This document shows positions 35,823 to 46,793 of a stretch of DNA of 64,000 nucleotides, one piece after another (the first letter of the stretch is position 1; the number at the start of each line of letters is the position of its first letter). The stretch is from positions 1 to 64,000 of the forward strand of contig NZ_LZJW01000171.1 of assembly GCF_001667885.1 (NCBI RefSeq), written 5' to 3'. This DNA comes from Mycobacterium scrofulaceum (GTDB taxonomy: Bacteria > Actinomycetota > Actinomycetes > Mycobacteriales > Mycobacteriaceae). The notes beneath the pieces were generated by a model that was not told the DNA's origin, did not search any database, and worked only from the letters and a program-made list of their open reading frames with translations. Made by a program: the position numbers and the translations under genes.

Positions 35823-36297
35823 CGCCGCCGACGGCCACGTGCGGTTTGCGGCCGCTGTGCTGCGAAAGCTGTTGCGCCACATCGACGACGAGAACCGCAG
35901 GCGCACCCAGCCGTATCTCATCACCCACGCGTGGACCGACGGACCGATGATGTACCTGGTCTACACGGCACCGCCGTCGGACGGGACCTGGGGCCTGGTC
36001 CGCGACACCAGGGAATCGATCATCGACCCCGGCCCGTGGCCGACCGTGGACGAGGCGGTGCTCTATTACTATCTGCTCGATTTCGAGGAGAACCAGCCCT
36101 CCTCGTCGACGCGTCGGCCGGGCGAGCCCAACGCCATTTGGTGGTTCGGCTCGCCGCGCGCGGACCTTCCCGAACGGCCATCGGACATTGCCGAGGCGTA
36201 TCGGCGCACGCCATCGCGCAGGGCGTCCGCCTCGATGCCCCGCCCGAACGAAGGCCGGCCCGCCACGCCGCCTCGCCGTTACGGCAATCCGGTCTGA
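35794..36297 (+). CDS. Conserved hypothetical protein
   Basis: A 167-residue soluble protein, not recognised. The centre is acidic and aromatic (TWGLVRDTRESIIDPGPWPT, DEAVLYYYLLDFEENQ), and the last 35 residues are basic, Pro/Arg-rich and probably disordered. No signal peptide or membrane segment is seen. GTG 35794 and ATG 35806 are both possible starts. It stands alone between the kinase and uvrB, with 76 bases to uvrB. Codon pattern looks like real coding sequence. Confidence 0.7.
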   Translation: MSGRMCPSTDAADGHVRFAAAVLRKLLRHIDDENRRRTQPYLITHAWTDGPMMYLVYTAPPSDGTWGLVRDTRESIIDPGPWPTVDEAVLYYYLLDFEENQPSSSTRRPGEPNAIWWFGSPRADLPERPSDIAEAYRRTPSRRASASMPRPNEGRPATPPRRYGNPV

Positions 36298-36344
36298 TCG
36301 CATCATCCGGTCAAAAGGCCTGCATAGAGCCAGCACCGCGACAC

Positions 36345-36367
36345 TTGTCGGTGCGCGGTTCTAACCT
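36345..36367 (+). promoter_or_regulatory. RecA-NDp/PafBC promoter of uvrB (perfect match)
   Basis: TTGTCGGTG (36345-36353), eight bases, then TAACCT (36362-36367): an exact fit to TTGTCRGTG-N8-TAnnnT, the LexA-independent DNA-damage promoter of mycobacteria controlled by PafBC. The uvrB ATG at 36374 lies six bases after the -10, so the mRNA would be leaderless. Confidence 0.85.
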
Positions 36368-36373
36368 GGTGGC

Positions 36374-38533
36374 ATGGCTTTCGCCACGGAACATCCGGTA
36401 CTCGCACATTCGGAATACCGCGCGGTCGACGAGGTCGTGCGCGTCGGCGGCCACTTCGAGGTCGTCAGCCCCCACGCGCCCGCCGGCGACCAGCCGGCGG
36501 CCATCGACGAGCTGGAACGCCGCATCAGGGCGGGGGAGCGCGACGTGGTGCTGCTCGGTGCCACCGGCACCGGGAAGTCGGCCACCACCGCCTGGCTCAT
36601 CGAGCGGCTGCAGCGGCCCACCCTGGTCATGGCGCCGAACAAGACGCTGGCCGCCCAGCTGGCCAACGAGCTGCGAGAGATGTTGCCGCACAACGCGGTT
36701 GAGTACTTCGTGTCGTACTACGACTACTACCAGCCGGAGGCGTACATCGCCCAGACCGACACCTACATCGAGAAGGACAGCTCGATCAACGACGACGTGG
36801 AGCGGCTGCGGCACTCCGCGACGTCGTCATTGCTGTCGCGGCGCGACGTGGTCGTGGTCGCCTCGGTGTCGTGCATCTACGGTCTGGGCACCCCGCAGTC
36901 GTACCTGGACCGCTCCGTGGAACTCAAAGTGGGCACCGAGGTGCCCCGCGACGCCCTGCTGCGACTGCTCGTGGACGTGCAGTACACCCGCAACGACCTG
37001 TCCTTCACCCGCGGCTCGTTCCGGGTGCGCGGCGACACCGTCGAGATCATCCCGTCCTACGAGGAACTGGCGGTGCGCATCGAGTTCTTCGGCGACGAGG
37101 TGGAGGCGCTGTACTACCTGCACCCGCTGACGGGCGACGTGATCCGCCAGGTCGACTCGCTGCGGATCTTCCCGGCCACCCACTACGTCGCCGGCCCGGA
37201 GCGGATGGCCCACGCGATCTCGACGATCGAGGAGGAGCTGGCGCAGCGGCTGGCCGAGCTGGAGGGCCAGGGCAAGCTGCTCGAGGCGCAGCGGCTGCGG
37301 ATGCGCACCAACTACGACATCGAGATGATGCGCCAGGTCGGCTTCTGCTCGGGCATCGAGAACTACTCGCGCCACATCGACGGCCGCGGCCCGGGCTCGC
37401 CGCCGGCGACCCTGCTCGACTACTTCCCGGAGGACTTCCTGCTGGTCATCGACGAGTCGCACGTCACCGTGCCGCAGATCGGCGGCATGTACGAGGGCGA
37501 CATGTCCCGCAAGCGCAACCTGGTCGAGTACGGGTTCCGGCTGCCGTCCGCGTGCGACAACCGCCCACTGACCTGGGAGGAATTCGCCGACCGGATCGGG
37601 CAGACGGTGTACCTGTCGGCCACCCCGGGCCCCTACGAACTGAGCCAGGCCGGCGGCGAGTTCGTCGAGCAGGTGATCCGGCCGACCGGCCTGGTGGACC
37701 CGAAGGTGGTGGTCAAACCCACCAAGGGGCAGATCGACGACCTGATCGGCGAGATACGCAAGCGCACCGACGCCGACGAGCGGGTGCTGGTCACCACGCT
37801 GACCAAGAAGATGGCCGAGGACCTCACCGACTACCTACTGGAGATGGGCATCAGGGTGCGCTACCTGCACTCGGAGGTCGACACGCTGCGCCGGGTGGAA
37901 CTGCTGCGCCAGCTGCGGCTGGGCGAGTACGACGTGCTCGTCGGCATCAACCTGCTCCGTGAGGGTCTGGACCTCCCCGAGGTCTCCCTGGTGGCGATCC
38001 TGGACGCCGACAAGGAGGGCTTCCTGCGGTCATCGCGCAGCCTGATCCAGACCATCGGCCGCGCCGCCCGCAACGTGTCCGGCGAAGTGCACATGTACGC
38101 GGACTCGATCACCGACTCGATGAAGGAGGCGATCGACGAGACCGAACGGCGGCGGGCCAAGCAGGTCGCCTACAACGAGGCGCACGGCATCGACCCGCAG
38201 CCGCTGCGCAAGAAGATCGCCGACATCCTCGACCAGGTGTATCGCGAGGCCGACGACACGGACACCGTGGGGGTGGGCGGGTCCGGCCGCAACTCCTCGC
38301 GAGGCCGGCGCGCTCAGGGCGAACCGGGCCGCGCCGTCAGCGCCGGGGTGTTCGAGGGCCGCGACACGACCAGCATGCCGCGCGCCGAGCTGGCCGACCT
38401 GATCAAGGACCTCACCGAGCAGATGATGGCCGCCGCGCGGGACCTGCAGTTCGAGCTGGCCGCGCGCTTCCGCGACGAGATCGCCGACCTGAAGAAGGAG
38501 CTGCGGGGGATGGACGCCGCCGGCCTGAAATGA
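36374..38533 (+). CDS. uvrB: Excinuclease ABC subunit B
   Basis: The damage-verifying helicase of nucleotide excision repair; works with UvrA and UvrC. 719 residues, standard. Walker A GATGTGKSATTAW, the beta-hairpin region YYDYYQPEAYI, DESHVTVPQIGGMYEGD, helicase motifs VYLSATPG, LVTTLTKKMAEDL, LREGLDLPEV and QTIGRAARN are present, and the C-terminal UVR motif lies at about 675-710 (LIKDLTEQMMAAARDLQFE). The ATG at 36374 fits the damage promoter just upstream. Confidence 0.97.
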   Translation: MAFATEHPVLAHSEYRAVDEVVRVGGHFEVVSPHAPAGDQPAAIDELERRIRAGERDVVLLGATGTGKSATTAWLIERLQRPTLVMAPNKTLAAQLANELREMLPHNAVEYFVSYYDYYQPEAYIAQTDTYIEKDSSINDDVERLRHSATSSLLSRRDVVVVASVSCIYGLGTPQSYLDRSVELKVGTEVPRDALLRLLVDVQYTRNDLSFTRGSFRVRGDTVEIIPSYEELAVRIEFFGDEVEALYYLHPLTGDVIRQVDSLRIFPATHYVAGPERMAHAISTIEEELAQRLAELEGQGKLLEAQRLRMRTNYDIEMMRQVGFCSGIENYSRHIDGRGPGSPPATLLDYFPEDFLLVIDESHVTVPQIGGMYEGDMSRKRNLVEYGFRLPSACDNRPLTWEEFADRIGQTVYLSATPGPYELSQAGGEFVEQVIRPTGLVDPKVVVKPTKGQIDDLIGEIRKRTDADERVLVTTLTKKMAEDLTDYLLEMGIRVRYLHSEVDTLRRVELLRQLRLGEYDVLVGINLLREGLDLPEVSLVAILDADKEGFLRSSRSLIQTIGRAARNVSGEVHMYADSITDSMKEAIDETERRRAKQVAYNEAHGIDPQPLRKKIADILDQVYREADDTDTVGVGGSGRNSSRGRRAQGEPGRAVSAGVFEGRDTTSMPRAELADLIKDLTEQMMAAARDLQFELAARFRDEIADLKKELRGMDAAGLK

Positions 38534-38590
38534 GTTTGCTGGCAGGGGATCTCCGATTTCCACCCCCGAGTCACCCCATACGGTAGAAGG

Positions 38591-40000
38591 GTGACCGACA
38601 CCGCGACCGTGACTGGCGGCTGGCGCCAGCTGCTGGGCGCCAGGTATTTGAGGACCGCCATCCTGCTGGCCGGTGGGGTGGCTCTCTACGCCACCAACGA
38701 GTTCCTGACCACCAGCTTGTTGCCCAACACGATCGCCGAAATCGGCGGCAGCCGGCTCTACGCCTGGGTCACGACGCTGTACCTCGTCGGGTCGGTGGTG
38801 GCGGCGGCGATGGTCAATCCGATGCTGCTGCGCGTCGGGGCGCGCTCGTGCTATTTGACCGGACTCGCCGTGTTCGGCGTCTCCAGCCTGGTTTGCGCGG
38901 CGGCGCCCAACATGCAGGTTCTGATCGCGGGCCGCGCCCTGCAGGGTGTGGCCGGGGGCCTGCTGGCCGGGCTCGGATACGCGGTCATCAACTCCGCCCT
39001 GCCGCGGATGCTGTGGACCCGCGGCTCGGCGCTGGTGTCGGCGATGTGGGGCGTGGCGACGGTGGTTGGCCCGACGACGGGTGGCCTGTTCGCCCAGCTG
39101 GGGCTGTGGCGGTGGGCCTTCGTGGCGATGGCGGTGCTGACCGCGCTGATGGCCCTGCTGGTGCCCGTCGCGCTGGACCGCGTCGAGCGCACGCCCGTCC
39201 TGGCGCCGATCAAGGTTCCGGTGCGCTCGCTGCTGCTGATCGGTGCCGCGGCGCTGGCGGTCAGCGTCGCCCAGATCCCGAGCAACACGCTGGCGACGTT
39301 CGCGCTGCTCGCCCTCGGCGTCGCCCTGGTGGGGGCGTTCGTGCTCGTCGACTGGCGGACGCACGCGGCGATCCTGCCGCCCAGCGTCTTCGGCCCCGGG
39401 CCGTCGAAATGGATCTACCTGACCATGGGGGCGCTGATGGGCGCCGCGATGGTGAACACCTACGTGCCGCTGTTCGGCCAGCGGCTGGCGCACCTGACCC
39501 CGATAGCGGCCGGATTCCTGGGAGCGGCGCTGGCGCTGGGCTGGACGGTCAGCGAGATCCTCAGCGCATCCCTGGAGAGCCCGCGGACGATCGCGCGGGT
39601 CATCGTGGCGGCACCCATCGTGGCGGCTTCCGGTCTGGCCCTGGCCGCGGTGGCCCGCCGCGGGGACACGTCCCCGTGGACGGCCGCGCTGTGGGCGGTG
39701 GCACTGCTGGTCGCGGGCACCGGGATCGGGATGGCCTGGCCGCATCTGTCGGCGCGCGCGATGGCCTCGGTCGACGATCCGGCCGAAGGCGGCGCCGCAT
39801 CGGCGGCGATCAACACCGTCCAGCTGATTTCCGCGGCGATCGCCGCCGGCCTGGCCGGGGTGGTGGTCAACACCACCAAGGGTGGCGACGGGATGGCGGC
39901 GCACTGGCTGTTCACCGTGTTCACCGCGCTCTGCGCCGCCGGGGTGGCGGTGTCCTACGGGGCGACGCGCGGCGCGCGCCAGGTGCAGCCGGTCGGTTAG
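38591..40000 (+). CDS. MFS drug/substrate exporter (Rv1634-like)
   Basis: A major facilitator protein of 469 residues with about 14 hydrophobic segments. The loop after helix 2 (NPMLLRVGARSC) and the motif C-like GLGYAVINSALP/ GPTTGGLFAQLG region are of the proton-antiporter type (EmrB/TetA-like). M. tuberculosis Rv1634 is a drug efflux candidate; the substrate here is unknown. The GTG start follows TACGGTAGAAGG. It is separated from uvrB by 57 bases and ends seven bases from the convergent mgtC-like gene. Confidence 0.9.
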   Translation: MTDTATVTGGWRQLLGARYLRTAILLAGGVALYATNEFLTTSLLPNTIAEIGGSRLYAWVTTLYLVGSVVAAAMVNPMLLRVGARSCYLTGLAVFGVSSLVCAAAPNMQVLIAGRALQGVAGGLLAGLGYAVINSALPRMLWTRGSALVSAMWGVATVVGPTTGGLFAQLGLWRWAFVAMAVLTALMALLVPVALDRVERTPVLAPIKVPVRSLLLIGAAALAVSVAQIPSNTLATFALLALGVALVGAFVLVDWRTHAAILPPSVFGPGPSKWIYLTMGALMGAAMVNTYVPLFGQRLAHLTPIAAGFLGAALALGWTVSEILSASLESPRTIARVIVAAPIVAASGLALAAVARRGDTSPWTAALWAVALLVAGTGIGMAWPHLSARAMASVDDPAEGGAASAAINTVQLISAAIAAGLAGVVVNTTKGGDGMAAHWLFTVFTALCAAGVAVSYGATRGARQVQPVG

Positions 40001-40006
40001 CCCGTC

Positions 40007-40726
40007 CTAGTCCGGGTCTTCGTCGGCCTGCAGGACGGCCACCACCCCGTCGACGTCGCCCAACACCTGCCGCGCGCTGGCGATCCTGCTGCCGGACAAC
40101 GTCATTGCCACCCGAACCTCGCCGTCGTCGATGTCGTGCGCGTCCGCGTCGAGCTCGGTGAGCTGCCAGTTTTGCTGCCCGCAGATGCGCAGCACCTCCC
40201 GCAGCATGCCGCGGCCGTTCTCGTAGATGATCTGTACCCGGACCGTGCCCCGCAGCTGGGCCGTCAGGCGCCCCTCGACGGCCTTGAAGAGGAGCGCGCT
40301 GACGAAGTGCAGGGCCACGACGGCGATGGCGAGCAGCAGCAGGCCGGCGCCCACGGCCATGCCGACCGCGGCCGATTCCCACACCGCGGCCGCCGTCGTG
40401 AGCCCATGCACGGCGCCGCGTCGGGTGATGATGATTCCGGCTCCCAAAAATCCGATGCCCGAGACGATTTGGGCGGCGACCCGGGACGGGTCGAGCACGA
40501 TCGTGCCGGCCGACAGGACGTCGGCGAAACCGTACTTACTGACCAGCATGATCAACGCCGACGACGTCCCGACGATGGTCTGCGTCCGCAGCCCGGCGCT
40601 CTTGCCCTGGACGGTGCGTTCAAGGCCGATGAGCGCGGTCAGCCCGAACGCGGCGAACAGCTCGACCAGGTGTCGGAGACCCTGCACGTTGCCGCCCAGC
40701 AGCGGCGCGGCCAGCCAGTTTTGCAT
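40007..40726 (-). CDS. MgtC/SapB family membrane protein
   Basis: 239 residues. The N-terminal half is the MgtC membrane domain (FGLTALIGLERTVQGKSAGLRTQ, GIGFLGAGIIITRRGAVHGLTTAA, with the invariant LGAG). The C-terminal 80 residues are an ACT-like soluble domain (VRVQIIYENGRGMLREVL). MgtC proteins help survival in macrophages and low Mg2+, partly by acting on F-type ATP synthase. In M. tuberculosis mgtC (Rv1811) lies elsewhere, so its presence between Rv1634-like and Rv1635c-like genes is a local difference. Confidence 0.9.
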   Translation of the reverse strand: MQNWLAAPLLGGNVQGLRHLVELFAAFGLTALIGLERTVQGKSAGLRTQTIVGTSSALIMLVSKYGFADVLSAGTIVLDPSRVAAQIVSGIGFLGAGIIITRRGAVHGLTTAAAVWESAAVGMAVGAGLLLLAIAVVALHFVSALLFKAVEGRLTAQLRGTVRVQIIYENGRGMLREVLRICGQQNWQLTELDADAHDIDDGEVRVAMTLSGSRIASARQVLGDVDGVVAVLQADEDPD

Positions 40727-40778
40727 ACCTGATCAACTACCCCACAAATGGCGGTTCACGCCGCCGGCAAAGCGCCAA

Positions 40779-42344
40779 TCAGCGGGTGGACTTCACCACC
40801 TGCGAGTAATGGAACTGCCAGCGTTCGACAATGCGGAATCCGAGGTAACTCGGGAATCGATAGGCCGGGGCGCGGCCGAATGCCGGCCCGGGGGGCAATG
40901 ACGCCCCGGTTTGGTGATCGGGCAGCGACGTTTCTTTGTTGGTAATGGTCCAGATCGCGGGGCATTTGTTGATTTTGGCCGTGGTCAGCCAGACGGCGAC
41001 GTGGCCGTCCCACAGCGACCCGACCTTCGGCCCGTACGCGCCCCGTTCGACGTCGATCAGGGATCGGAAGGCCGCCGGCCGGGTGGCCAGCAGCGCGCGG
41101 ATCGGCCCGGGCCGCCACGGCACGGTGTTGTCCACCATCAGGCAGTCACCCGGGGCCGCGCGGGAGCTGATCAAATCGGCGACCTGGCTGTAATCCCAGC
41201 CCTCCTTGGCGTACGGCCAGCGCTGGATGAACAGGTAGTTCGGCACCGCTGCCACGGCACAGACCAGCACCACAGCGGCGATGGCCCACGGTTTGCGGGC
41301 GAGCGTGACGATGCACACGGCCAGCACGACGGCCATCGCGGGCGCGGTGAAGATCAGGTAGCGCGGGTAGTAGATCGGTTCGCTGACGGCCGAATAGACG
41401 ACCACGAGCGCGGTGGGAATGACCAGCCACGCCGAGCAGGCGATCAACAGGCGGCGCAGGTCGCCGGCCGGGGGCCGGACCCCCGCCAGCCGGGCCGCGA
41501 TCGCCGCCACGATGAGGACCGCGGATCCGATGGCGAACGGAACGCTGTGGTCGAAATACTGGCGCAGGACGATGTCGAACGCGTAATGCCAGCTGACCGG
41601 ATAAATCCAGTTGACCTGCCAAACCTGGGCGTGGGCGAACAACATGAACGGCGTCATCGCCGCGACCGCGACCGCCGAGCTGGCGGCCCACCAAATGACC
41701 GGAGATTTGCGCGCTTTCTCTTGCGCCAGCAGCGGCACCATTACCGCATAAACCGGCACCATCAGCACCATGTTCAGATTCAGCAGAATCGACAGCATTA
41801 ACGCCAGCGCATAGCAAATCCACAATCGCGCTCTGTTGCGCCGGACGGCGGCGACGAGCAATACGGTGAGCCAGACCGCCGCGGCGGCCACGAACGCGTA
41901 GGGCCGCGCCTCCATGCCCGCCCAGGTGGTGCGCGGGAGGATGGCGAAGACGACGCCCGCGCACACCGCGACCGGCCGGGTCGAGAAGCGTCGGGTGAAC
42001 ACCGTGACACCGGCGGCGGCGGCGCCGACCGCCAGGGCGCTGGGGGCCCGCGACCAGAACTCGGTCGGCGGAAAAACGGCGAACCAACCGTGCATCAGCA
42101 GGTAATACAGCCCGTGCACCGCGTCGATGTGGCTCAGCAGCCGCCACAGCTCGGCCAAGTTCCGGCTCGCCGCGGCCGATATGGTCGCGCCCTCGTCGAA
42201 CCACAGGGAGGGCCGGCAGGCCCAGGCGCCGCTGACCACGGCCGCGAAGACGGCGATGACCCACGGGTCGAGCAATCGGCCGGGCGGACTTTCGGGAGCG
42301 GGCTCCTCGACTTCATCCGCGACGCGCTGCTCGACGATGGACAT
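40779..42344 (-). CDS. Polyprenyl-phosphomannose mannosyltransferase (LAM capping, Rv1635c-like)
   Basis: A GT-C membrane glycosyltransferase of 521 residues with about ten helices. The catalytic acidic pair is in the first outer loop (PSLWFDEGATISAA); the ArnT/PMT-like HGLYYLLMHGWF motif follows. The C-terminal 130 residues are periplasmic. M. tuberculosis Rv1635c adds the first mannose cap to lipoarabinomannan. The ATG at 42344 gives MSIVEQRVADEVEEP, similar to that protein; upstream codons to 42545 have no family support. Confidence 0.88.
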   Translation of the reverse strand: MSIVEQRVADEVEEPAPESPPGRLLDPWVIAVFAAVVSGAWACRPSLWFDEGATISAAASRNLAELWRLLSHIDAVHGLYYLLMHGWFAVFPPTEFWSRAPSALAVGAAAAGVTVFTRRFSTRPVAVCAGVVFAILPRTTWAGMEARPYAFVAAAAVWLTVLLVAAVRRNRARLWICYALALMLSILLNLNMVLMVPVYAVMVPLLAQEKARKSPVIWWAASSAVAVAAMTPFMLFAHAQVWQVNWIYPVSWHYAFDIVLRQYFDHSVPFAIGSAVLIVAAIAARLAGVRPPAGDLRRLLIACSAWLVIPTALVVVYSAVSEPIYYPRYLIFTAPAMAVVLAVCIVTLARKPWAIAAVVLVCAVAAVPNYLFIQRWPYAKEGWDYSQVADLISSRAAPGDCLMVDNTVPWRPGPIRALLATRPAAFRSLIDVERGAYGPKVGSLWDGHVAVWLTTAKINKCPAIWTITNKETSLPDHQTGASLPPGPAFGRAPAYRFPSYLGFRIVERWQFHYSQVVKSTR

Positions 42345-42588
42345 GATGCTTGTCACTGTAAAGCTGAATCGCCGGCCCGGGTCACAAAACGGCTCCGGCC
42401 TATTCGGCACCGGCATGCGCATTCCGCGAAAAGCGGCGTTATGCAACGCTTTCCGCCCCGGGCCAGAGCATTTGATTGTTTTGTCATCGGCGATATTGTC
42501 CGTCGCCGCAGCGCGGCGCCGCAAATTGTCGACACGCCGAGCCACGTGGTGTCGCTAATCTCTTCCCTGCGCAACGGGCAAACGCGAT

Positions 42589-42614
42589 AGTGTCTTGGGT
42601 TGGCTGACCAACCG
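42589..42614 (+). promoter_or_regulatory. Candidate promoter and palindrome of the USP gene
   Basis: TAGTGT (42589-42594) is a candidate -10, placing the transcript start near 42601. A perfect inverted repeat GGTTGG-CTGA-CCAACC (42599-42614) covers that point, followed by a GGGAGGG ribosome site and the ATG at 42630. It may be an operator over the start point or a 5' hairpin. Confidence 0.5.
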
Positions 42615-42629
42615 AATCAGGGAGGGTAA

Positions 42630-43073
42630 ATGGGCGCCTATCGGACTGTGGTGGTGGGAACCGACGGCTCGGACTCGTCAATGCGTGCGGTAGACAAGGC
42701 GGCGCAGATCGCCGGGCCCGACGCCAAGCTGCTCGTCGCGTCGGCATACCTGCCCCAGCACGAGGACACCCGGGCCGCCGACGCGCTGCGCGACGAGAGC
42801 TACAAGGTGTCCGGCACGGCGCCCATCTACGCGATCCTGCAGGACGCCAAGGAGCGGGCGCACAAGGCCGGAGCCAAGAACGTCGAGGAGCGCCCGATCG
42901 TCGGCGCCCCGGTCGACGCGCTGGTCAAGCTCGCCGAGGACGAGAAGGCCGACCTGCTCGTCGTCGGAAACGTCGGCCTGAGCACGATCGCCGGCCGGTT
43001 GCTGGGATCGGTGCCCGCCAACGTCTCACGCCGGGCCAAGGTCGACGTGCTGATCGTGCACACCACGTCGTAG
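42630..43073 (+). CDS. Universal stress protein, cAMP-binding (Rv1636-like)
   Basis: A single USP domain of 147 residues. The fold shows VVVGTDGSDSSMRAV at the start, the nucleotide loop VVGNVGLSTIAGRLLGSVPANVSRRA and a final VDVLIVHT strand. The orthologues Rv1636 and MSMEG_3811 bind cAMP with high affinity and have been proposed to buffer it; the near identity of the binding loop supports the same role here. A good GGGAGGG ribosome site lies before the ATG. It fits the cAMP theme of this region (cyclases at 16400 and 57907). Confidence 0.94.
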   Translation: MGAYRTVVVGTDGSDSSMRAVDKAAQIAGPDAKLLVASAYLPQHEDTRAADALRDESYKVSGTAPIYAILQDAKERAHKAGAKNVEERPIVGAPVDALVKLAEDEKADLLVVGNVGLSTIAGRLLGSVPANVSRRAKVDVLIVHTTS

Positions 43074-43097
43074 TCCCTTCCGACTACGCCACGGGGT

Positions 43098-43775
43098 CTA
43101 CCAGCCCCGCTCGCGCCATTCGGCCAGGTGCGGACGCTCGGCGCCCAGCACGGTGTCGTCGCCGTGGCCGGGGTAGATGACGGTGGAATCGTCGTACACG
43201 TCGAACACCCGGGTGGTGACGTCGTCGAGCAACTGGGTGAAATCGCCCGGCTGCCACGTCTTGCCGACGCCGCCCGGGAACAGGCAGTCGCCGGTGAACA
43301 GCTGGGTGACCCCGCCCGTCGCGGGCCCGTCGAGGGCGAGCGCGACCGAGCCGGGCGTGTGGCCGCGCAGGTGGATGACCTTGAACCGCAGCTCGCCGAT
43401 TTCGACGGTGTCGCCGTCGGCCAGCAAACGGTCCGGCTTGACCGGCAACGGCTCGGCGTCGATCTCGTGCGCGGCGGTCGGCGCGCCGGTGGCCGCGGCC
43501 ACGGCCTGAAGCGCCTGCCAGTGGTCGAAGTGCTGGTGGCTGGTCACGATCAACGACACCTTGGGCGCGTTCTGCCGGATCAGGTCGATCAGGACGTCGG
43601 CGTCGTTGGCGGCGTCGATCAAGAGCGTTTCGCCGGTGGCGGAACAAGTCACCAAATACGCGTTGTTGTCCATGGGGCCCACCGAGGCCTTTAGGATCGT
43701 GGCGCCGGGTAGGGTCCGGCGGGCCGCGGTACCAGGGTCGACGTGTCCGGTGTAGTTGTCGTCCAGGGCAGTCAT
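43098..43775 (-). CDS. Metallo-beta-lactamase-fold hydrolase (Rv1637c-like)
   Basis: A glyoxalase II-like metallo-hydrolase of 225 residues. The metal ligands are in TSHQHFDHW, the His of LRGHTPGSV, the Asp of LFTGDCLFPG and the His of YPGHGDDT. The glyoxalase-type substrate is not known. I took the ATG at 43775 (MTALDDNYTGHVDPG); the longer reading to 43847 would cross the uvrA promoter. It ends 25 bases from the convergent USP gene. Confidence 0.9.
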   Translation of the reverse strand: MTALDDNYTGHVDPGTAARRTLPGATILKASVGPMDNNAYLVTCSATGETLLIDAANDADVLIDLIRQNAPKVSLIVTSHQHFDHWQALQAVAAATGAPTAAHEIDAEPLPVKPDRLLADGDTVEIGELRFKVIHLRGHTPGSVALALDGPATGGVTQLFTGDCLFPGGVGKTWQPGDFTQLLDDVTTRVFDVYDDSTVIYPGHGDDTVLGAERPHLAEWRERGW

Positions 43776-43803
43776 AGCGGCCACGTTACTGGTCAAACGT
43801 TGC

Positions 43804-43826
43804 TTGTCGGTATGGGCACATAGCAT
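43804..43826 (+). promoter_or_regulatory. RecA-NDp/PafBC promoter of uvrA
   Basis: TTGTCGGTA (43804-43812), eight bases, then TAGCAT (43821-43826). Only the last base of the upstream box differs from TTGTCRGTG. The expected transcript start near 43833 gives a leader of about 54 bases to the uvrA GTG. Confidence 0.75.
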
Positions 43827-43886
43827 GGAATGCGCCGTGCGCATCAACGGCTACCGCACGTCAAAGATTCACTGAGAGAGGGCAGC

Positions 43887-46790
<2,904 letters not shown>

Positions 46791-46793
46791 TTC

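Noticed and set aside
36298..36373. LexA (SOS) box before uvrB
   Set aside because: No TCGAAC-N4-GTTCGA-like palindrome; the RecA-NDp element explains damage control better.
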